From assembly GCA_951230915.1 (NCBI GenBank), contig OX579639.1, forward strand, positions 14,384,001-14,448,000: a DNA stretch of 64,000 nt, read 5' to 3'. The translations under genes were made by a program, and so were the position numbers. The stretch is from Antitrichia curtipendula (taxonomy: Eukaryota > Streptophyta > Bryopsida > Hypnales > Leucodontaceae). Positions 56,827 to 64,000 of the stretch are shown here, piece after piece. Under the pieces are notes generated by a model. That model saw only the letters and a program-made list of their open reading frames with translations, did not search any database and was not told the origin of the DNA. Positions within the stretch are counted from its first letter, which is position 1; every line of letters starts with the position of its first letter.

Positions 56827-58783
56827 TTTTTTTATTTTTTTTTATTTTTTAAATTTTGCAGTCTCCTAAAGTAGCTTGTCAATAATGGACACTTTTCCTT
56901 CTTTGAAAGGTTGGAGATGAATAATTATATTTTAAATTTTAATTATTAATACATATGAATGAATTTTTGTTATCTCTAGTACAAGTTCAAATAAGATTCT
57001 AGAGTGCCAAAAAGAAAAAAGATTTTATAAAGAAGATGTAAAAAAAGGTGATTGTTTTACATTTTTTGAGTTTTGGAGGTTCCCCAACAATAACTACATT
57101 AGATGTTTTTTAGGAGGTCTGGAGGGCCGTTTTAGACCCATTCCCCTTTGTTGTTCTCGTCCAATGAAAGAACAGCTCGTTTTCAGAAAAAATAAAAATT
57201 CTAAAATATATATAAATATATATAAATTGTTCGTAAAATGATAAAGGAAGTTGAAAATTTTATTTTGTTTTATTTTTTGTGATGTGGCCAAACTTCGGCC
57301 ACATCAAACTACAGCAATGGCGTTGCTCTCTTGTTCTCGTAGCCATGATAACTCAAAGCCCTCCAGACCCCCCAAATTTCCTCTAATGGGAATGTTGATA
57401 GGTACTATGTGGCTACAATGCCTTAGAAGTGCTATTTTAGAGAATTGTATTTTTGTTTTATAAAAATTTGGTATCTTTGTGGCCCACAAAATACATTTCG
57501 ATGCCAACAAGTATTCATTTGGAGTTAAATAGATGAAACAATTACATTCTATTAGATGATATTTTTTAATATTACTTTTTAGTATTAGATGAAAGTTTGT
57601 TTTACTTTGAAACAATGTTTGTATCTATGAAACATATGGAAGATGTTGACTACCCCAAAGTCTTGAAAGAGGTGAGGATGATGCCACAAATTTCATCATT
57701 ATCAATGACTTTTAACCTCCACCTTGCTAACTAAGCTAACATTGTTTAATTCTTTCCATGGCCTTTGGTGTATTTTGATAAATATAGATGATTTGTTTTA
57801 GAAACTTAAAAAGGTATTTAAAAGTAAAAAAAGCTTAGAAAAGCTTAGAAAATAAGCTAAATGAATGGTAAATAAAATTGAGGTCAACCTATAAAAAGAA
57901 TTGACTATGATAATCAAATGTAATCCACTTGAAAATTGAAGGCAAAAAGTTAGAAATGATTGACTTGTACGTATCTCATTAAAATATTAAATTTATTATA
58001 TATACTAACAAATATTCAACAACAAGCTTGAGTTGGATCAATATGAAAAATTGACTTGTCAATTGAACTTACATAATTTCAAAACAAAAACTTAATTGAA
58101 TAGTGTATTTAGATGTTTTATACTCATGGGATTGATAACATTCTCTAAAAGATGGTTAAAATGTTTTTTTTATCATGCAATAAATTGAAATTGAGAACAT
58201 GACAAGGAACATGATCATTTTTTTTTCTTAAAATAAGTGACTGAATGGAATTCAATGTGAGCCTTATCAAACCTAACTGAGCCTAAATGATACCAAGCAA
58301 GCCTAAGCAATTACGGTAAGTCCAATTGAAGTGATATAGGCCTAGTTGATTGAAAAATTAGCCTATATAAGCCTTTATAGTTTGAGGTGGGTCAAAGTTA
58401 TTTCATCCTACTCCATTCAAAGTCTATCTAAAATCAAGAAACATATATTAAATAGTTAGCTACATAATATCAACAATACTTTGCATCAACATATTTAATA
58501 GTTTAAAATGAAACAAAATATCAATACATATTGAATGTGGGATCATTTCTAAAATATTCTTGTGCCTATTTCTAACAAATGCTAACAAAGATGTTGGAAA
58601 AGAGAGTCCAGTGGACAAATTTCAAGTAACTTATTATATTTTTAAAGTAATATGTTGCCTCATTGCAAGAGTTGATCTTTACATTTATGTTTCTATAGTA
58701 AACTTTGATGAGCTTAAACATATTCTTGAAAGCAACTTGTTGAGTTGTTGAAGTAGCAAAGTAGTTCATCATTACTGCCTCAA
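55532..58783. other. AT-rich intergenic DNA, no gene seen
   Basis: Contains an (AT)n tract and a weak inverted pair GGTCTGGAGGG/CCCTCCAGACC near 57117 and 57360. Otherwise unremarkable. Confidence 0.5.
56764..56822. repeat. (AT)n microsatellite
   Basis: About 29 AT dinucleotides. Confidence 0.95.
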
Positions 58784-58999
58784 TCCCACTAAAAAATTCC
58801 AAATTGGTTTAGGGTTTGTACCACTAAACTACTCCATATATTGATTTTGATCATTGAGCAAGAAAACTAGAATTCAAATCACGTGCCTATCCACTCCCCC
58901 CTCTATTTTACATGGTTTTAACAATCAACAATCAAAATTGGTAAATGAAACCTTTTTAGTGGTACAATTTCTAAACCAATTTGGAGGTTCTTAGTGGGA
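58784..58999. mobile_element. Miniature inverted-repeat element (216 bp, 45-bp ends)
   Basis: Ends TCCCACTAAAAAATTCCAAA and TCCCACTAAGAACCTCCAAA (inverted), continuing through TTGGTTTAG and GTACCACTAAA. No clear target duplication was found. Confidence 0.82.
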
Positions 59000-59649
59000 C
59001 TAAGGAAATATATCCGCTAACTCTAACTTTTTGTGAATGGTGAATATAGAGGTTGTCCATTTAATACCTCATATTTATAAAAGAAAATTCTATTTTAGAT
59101 AAAAAGAGACACTACTTTATTCTTGTCTTTTATGGTTTTATCCATTTTGTGCTTAATTTTTTTTTTTATTGCATTAAGCGGATACGATTCATAGTTAGAG
59201 CAGATTCTTTATTAGGAAACAAATATACCAATATATTATGACCAAAAAAATTTGTGTGTATAAAATCACATTTAATAATTGCAATAGTTATTTTTATTTT
59301 TTTAATCTAAAAACCCATCCAACATGGGTTTAGGGTTCAGTGTGACATTTCTCAGAATTTTTCATTTACATTCATTATTTGCATTGAAAAATTGATTGCC
59401 ACATAGACCACTAGAAGACTAGGTTCAAGTTTTATTTTAGATATTATGAAATAATTTATTTTCCACGGTCTTAGGACATCAACAATCCACAGTCATAGGT
59501 ACAATTTACTAGAAAAATCTCAAAATATTTTCAAATTTGCCAAAAAAACTAGTCACCTTTTAGTTGCAAAAATAATTCTCAACAAACATTTAGTTTCCTG
59601 CTCGGGTTTTCAGCTCTACACTCTATGTTCCATGCTCCATGTTTGCATA

Positions 59650-59792
59650 CTAGCTTCGTTGACATTTGAAGTGACAAAAATCCTTTGGGGGCTTTGCAAA
59701 AAATCGAGCAATTGCATTTCATAAGGTCACATTTGTATGAAAATGTCCAAAATGGTGGTGATTCTTTGGATTCATTCCTCAAAGCAAGTTGG
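59650..59792 (-). mobile_element. Element C5 fragment running into the gap
   Basis: Reverse complement of C1 ~31790-31915 (CAAATGTGACCATG-type block, AAAATGTCCAAAATGGTGG). The assembly breaks within it. Confidence 0.65.
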
Positions 59793-59992
59793 NNNNNNNN
59801 NNNNNNNNNNNNNNNNNNNNNNNNNNNNNNNNNNNNNNNNNNNNNNNNNNNNNNNNNNNNNNNNNNNNNNNNNNNNNNNNNNNNNNNNNNNNNNNNNNNN
59901 NNNNNNNNNNNNNNNNNNNNNNNNNNNNNNNNNNNNNNNNNNNNNNNNNNNNNNNNNNNNNNNNNNNNNNNNNNNNNNNNNNNNNNNNNNNN
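59793..59992. other. Assembly gap (200 N)
   Basis: Exactly 200 N, so probably a placeholder length rather than a measured one. Frames crossing it are artefacts. Confidence 0.99.
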
Positions 59993-60488
59993 ACTATGCC
60001 TAAATGAGGTCTGAAGTTCCACATTGAACACAATTCCTGCGTTTTTGACAATGAGTGGTCAAACTCTCATCTTCAAATTGTCCCATATTCTCTGAAGATT
60101 CTTGACGGACAACATATTTCATTATAAAAACAACCTCTCCACCCTTTGGATTTCAAAAATGTAGATAAAGTAATTCTTTTCAAATCCCATAAAATAATTT
60201 TCAAAATTGTAGATGGTCAAATGATAGATTGGTGTATGATTCAATCAAATCTTATTGGATTTTTTAGATTTACACTTATTTGTAGATCCGGTTATTTGGT
60301 CCCCAAATTAGAAAAAAAATTGGCATTTAATAAAATAATTAATTTAAGCCGAACCTGCTAGCCGAGTTCAGTATATAAAATGTTCCCGATGAATATCAAA
60401 AATTGTATCATTGTTTATACAATAGGTTATAATAGGTTATTAGTTATAAAAATAATAAATTATTATTTCATAATCTTCTATATAGTGC

Positions 60489-60560
<72 letters not shown>

Positions 60561-60966
60561 CAATGTACAAAGTATAATACAATAAATTAAAGTATAATAC
60601 AACAAAATACTTATTGCATTGTCATCTAGAGTTTCATATAATCTATATATCGTTTCTTCTCTTCTACTTTGACTTATATTGTGGGACAATGCCTTCACTT
60701 GGAAGGAAATGCAAGAACAACATTGAAAAGTTTGAAACAACATTTAATTCTTGAACATTGTTCTTTCAAGAAGACAACAATGTTTTTTACTGAAGCGTGT
60801 TTAGGAGAGGAACCGTGTCTTGTCAAACCTTGTTTAATTGGGCCTTCAGTTTCTAGTAGTCTAAATGGCATCTAGTGCACCAAATTTGCTCGTTTGCTTG
60901 TTTGCATTCTATTGATAAAAGGAAACTTCTCACACATTTCAAGTTTTTACAACTTGATCATATTAG
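59993..60966. other. AT-rich intergenic DNA
   Basis: Contains the (AT)n tract at 60494-60558. No gene is seen. Confidence 0.5.
60494..60558. repeat. (AT)n microsatellite
   Basis: About 32 AT dinucleotides. Confidence 0.95.
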
Positions 60967-60970
60967 TTAA

Positions 60971-61899
60971 CCCTTAAAGGACAAGGGGGGGACCTTCAAA
61001 ATTATCCCTTTTCATTACCGTGTGAACCTTTGGCTTAAAAAATAGCAAAAGTACTCATTGGAAGTCAAACTATTATAGAATACCTTCCCTTTCCACAACA
61101 AAATTATGAGAATGAATAGTTGCACTTCTGGCTTGCTACAATGATTCCTTGACATCCATCGGACGTTTGGTGTCCGTGTTGACGTTTACCCCCTAAAGGA
61201 TTAGCCTACATTTTTGGCAGTATAGAAATTTTGGGCAGGTACTTGTGACTAGAGATTTGCATGTTTTTGGCCTGAAATTTTAATAGAAGGTGGAGACAAG
61301 GAATATCTTTTATATGCACTAAATTTCATGGCATTTGGAAACATGAGCCAAAGGTATGGCCTAATATATTATTTTCAATATTTTTTGAAAAAAATAAAAC
61401 CATAGGATGTAGATTGTTTATTACAACATTACAACCATTGGGATTGGCATTTTTTAATTTTTAATTTATATTCTTAGCAATTTTGTGTTTTGAATCATTC
61501 TCTACTACTTTCTACTCACTATTTTTTCCTATATGTAGTACAATTCCAAATGATGTGAAATTTCTTAAGCATGTAGCCAACTTGTCTAGAAAAAAGAATG
61601 CAAAGAAGAACCACAATTTGGGACATTTCTTCATAGAATAGTAAGCTTGTAAAGTGCAGCTGCCCGTTTTTACTCAGGGCCCAAAAAATGATTTTAGTGA
61701 GTTTGAATGCTTATATCTTGCAATCCATGAGGTGGAAATTTCTGAAATTTTTACCACATCTTCTCAAGTCAGCATAATAGAAGATCCTATAGTTACATAT
61801 GTCACAAAAAAAATTTCAAAAAATTATACTTGTACTAGAAATGGCAGATTTCGAGTGTTTTTGGTGAAAACATAGTCAAAGAACTCAAGGGGTTAAGGG
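60971..61899 (+). mobile_element. Element A4, interrupted by C2
   Basis: Left CCCTTAAAGGACAAGG after TTAA 60967-60970, continuous to ~61189. After C2 only GGG (61897-61899) and the outer TTAA 61900-61903 remain. Confidence 0.83.
61190..61892 (+). mobile_element. Element C2, ~703 bp, inserted in the right end of A4
   Basis: Left CCCCTAAAGGATTAGCC, right the inverse of CCCCTTGAGTTCTTTGAC. Flanks are TTAC (61186-61189, one change from TTAA) and TTAA (61893-61896). The interior matches C1 (TAGATTGTTTATTACAACAT). Confidence 0.83.
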
Positions 61900-61903
61900 T
61901 TAA

Positions 61904-63045
61904 ACCAACTCTGATGCCAAACTTTTATGCCAAATTGATTCAAGTTATTTGGTTGGATGCATATCCAAAATTCTATACTCTTGCAATGAATTGATGTTGG
62001 TGGTGTTTTTGAAAAGTTTATCGCACATTCTCTTAAGGTAACTACACTTTAAATCACACGCTTTCTAAAACCACAAAGGTTAGATTCTTGCTTAAAACCA
62101 CAAAGACTAGATTCTTGCCTAAAAGGTACTTCCACTATTTATGAAAGCCTATGGTTGGTTATCCTAAACCCTATTTTCAGCATTTTGTAGTTTATTCCTA
62201 TAGTGTCCTGAAAATGCATTTTCAGAGAATCCAAAATCCTCTTTTGGCTTCCAAGAAGATCACACCAAAAAAAAAACTCAATAAAATAATGGAAACCATG
62301 TTGAATTGCATATTTGTGCGATTTTAGGTATAGTTACCTTAGTAGTAGTCTACAACAAGATCCCTCAAATGAACCATGTACCTTCTAAACGCATGAGCTT
62401 GGTGTTGATTTATAATACACCTATGTTTAACACATTGAAACTTCATAACTTATTCATACAGTTTTCAAATAAGTTAAGACAACCTATTTTCAAGGCCAGC
62501 TACCTAATTTTGTCATTCTACTTGAAGCCCTAATTCCATCCCAAAACATCCCAATCCATTCATTTTTTAACATAACTACTACATTAATGCCAACAAGGGC
62601 TAACATGTCACTCTTCTAATGGTGAACACTTAAGTACCATTGGATACATGGGAGAACAGCTATGAGTTGTTTATAGGATGTTCATGACTCCACTCTATGA
62701 GCGATTTTGTAATTTTAGGCCAGACCACTTCAAAAATTCACAGAAATTACAATTTTAATCGAAGAATTAGAATTCCATTTGGAATTGATTCATGAAATAA
62801 GCACACATCTATGAAAAATATGTTTCCCTCGTGGAGTTGGCCTTAAGATATTCACATTGCTAAATCAAGGTAGTAATAGGCTTATCTATCTTTATGCATC
62901 ATTCACAAAGTTCATTGAAAAACATCAATTCCACTCTCACAAGTTTCACTTGTCAAGGAGACCCAATCAATAATAGTAAACTTTAGTCACGTAATAATAC
63001 TACGCTCCCAATTGCAATTAGTGTCAATTAAAGGATCACATACCT
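61904..63045. other. Intergenic, no gene seen
   Basis: 62893-63044 is partly repeated at 63583-63851 (CCACTCTCACAAGTTTCACT, GTCAATTAAAGGATCACATA). TTCTTGC[CT]TAAAACCACAAAG-type short repeats occur at ~62070-62120. Confidence 0.5.
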
Positions 63046-63047
63046 TA

Positions 63048-63458
63048 AGGTAGGAGTCTCTGAAATGGAACGGGCCTTCAAAACGGACCCTATAAATGGT
63101 TGTAAAATGGACATGAGTTGGTTTTGAAATTGACATGTATAGTCATGGAATGAATCAAGGAAAAAAAACATTCTGAATAGCAAGAGCCAATCATTTGCTT
63201 TGCTTTCCCCATCTTGCTTTAGAATTGCAAGTGAACCGTTTATAGAAGACCTAGAGTCATAAACAGGGACCTATGATCCAACTCGTTTGGAAATTCATAA
63301 GTAATTCAAAAATGCTTGGAAAAATGAGAAACCAATTGATTTAGATTTCTCATCTATTTATCTTTGTTTGAAAAATAAGCTAAAATTATCATTGTCCAAT
63401 GAAATACACAAAAAAAGTGGAACAGTCTTTAAATCTGCCATTTCTGAGCCTCCTACCT
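63048..63458 (+). mobile_element. T-family element T3 (411 bp)
   Basis: Inverted ends AGGTAGGAGTCTCTGAAATG and the inverse of AGGTAGGAGGCTCAGAAATG, flanked by TA at 63046-63047 and 63459-63460. The interior differs from T2, so the family has variable middles. Confidence 0.85.
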
Positions 63459-63461
63459 TAC

Positions 63462-63580
63462 TACAAGATCCTATGGTTACATGTGTCCAAAAATGTTTTT
63501 TCTTCTAAAATTTGGTGTTTGTACTAGATTTGACAGTTTGAAGCATTTTTTTTGAAAACATAGTCGCGGTCCTTTAGGGG
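63462..63580 (+). mobile_element. Element C3, right-end fragment
   Basis: Matches the last ~120 bp of C1 (AGATCCTA[CT]GGTTA, ACATAGTC), ending CCTTTAGGGG before TTAA 63581-63584. It begins right after T3; no left half was found. Confidence 0.75.
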
Positions 63581-63584
63581 TTAA

Positions 63585-64000
63585 TGCATCATTTGCAAAG
63601 TCTGTTGGATCAACTCCACTCTCACAAGTTTCACTTGTCAAAGAGACCCTATAGATCAAAGTAAATTTTGGTCACGTAATAGTACTACTTTTCCGGTCCC
63701 TTATTTTCAATGAATAGAATGTTCATGTCTTGAAATTCTTCATGTATTGGCACTTACTTAAAGGTACTCATATTCATGCTTGTATTCACACTCGTCTCCA
63801 AATATGTCTTTGAAATTGCAATTACTGTCAATTAAAGGATCACATACCTTATCCTTGAAATGAGCGCCCTCTGTAGGTGTGATTGAGTCGTCGATTCCAT
63901 CTGAATGAAGGAGTACAAGTGATATAATAATAAGTTAAGCTTGTAAGGTAACGTTGTCGCATTGTATATACATACACTATGTAAAAACAACTAAATGTTG
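63585..64000. other. Intergenic, partial duplicate of 62.9-63.05 kb
   Basis: Carries the second copies of the CCACTCTCACAAGTTTCACT and GTCAATTAAAGGATCACATA blocks. No gene is seen. Confidence 0.5.

Noticed and set aside
57110..57375. Inverted GGTCTGGAGGG pair as a transposon
   Set aside because: Only ~15 bp match and the flanks do not extend; too weak to call.
59579..60051. ORFs crossing the N gap
   Set aside because: Their length comes from unknown bases.
1..64000. CRISPR arrays, rRNA genes, canonical tRNA genes, retroelement polyproteins, viral integrations
   Set aside because: No regularly spaced identical repeats, rRNA-like blocks, complete cloverleaf, reverse transcriptase or viral protein motifs were seen on either strand.

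Overview
This is a nuclear contig from a land plant. The evidence is spliced genes with GT-AG introns, a plant-type histidine phosphotransfer gene, TTTAGGG telomere-type motifs, Stowaway-like and CACTA-like repeats, and AT-rich intergenic DNA with compact GC-richer gene islands. A seed-free plant (bryophyte, lycophyte or fern) fits the overall look, but that is a guess, not a demonstration. There is one 200-base assembly gap (59793-59992). I see no rRNA, no canonical tRNA, no CRISPR array, no organellar or bacterial segment, and no complete transposase or reverse transcriptase.

Five gene models can be assembled exon by exon with matching splice phases. At 9.2-13.6 kb a divergent pair shares a ~515-bp bidirectional promoter: UBLCP1 (ubiquitin-like-domain CTD phosphatase/proteasome phosphatase, minus strand, 6 exons, 333 aa) and a J-domain protein with a C-terminal membrane segment (plus strand, 3 exons, 215 aa). 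At 22.4-25.4 kb lies an AHP-type histidine phosphotransfer protein (6 exons, 220 aa), a carrier in cytokinin-type two-component phosphorelays, with an unusual Ala/Pro-rich N-terminal extension. At 42.6-48.4 kb is a 7-exon gene for a 768-aa largely disordered protein I do not recognise. At 49.1-50.6 kb is a 2-exon gene for a 209-aa (or N-terminally longer) Ser-rich protein I do not recognise.

Everything else is mostly mobile DNA, all non-autonomous. The main component is a set of elements (called A to F here) that begin TTAA-CCC[C/T]TAAA and end with the inverse, ...TTTAGGGG-TTAA. Two nested insertions (one element inside another at 722-1374, and another at 61186-61896) show that TTAA is the duplicated target. 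TTAA targets plus CCC-starting inverted termini are the hallmark of piggyBac-type transposons, a group not usually reported from flowering plants. This is the most interesting system in the window.

Other repeats are a TA-flanked family with AGGTAGGAG termini (T family), Stowaway-like elements, one Tourist/Harbinger-like element with a TTA duplication, one CACTA-like miniature element in an intron, several long fold-back palindromes, (AT)n microsatellites and local tandem duplications.

Layout: 0-8.2 kb repeats; 8.2-14 kb UBLCP1/J-protein island; 14-21.9 kb repeats; 21.9-25.4 kb AHP gene; 25.4-40 kb repeats; 40-51 kb island with the two unrecognised genes; 51-64 kb repeats and the gap.
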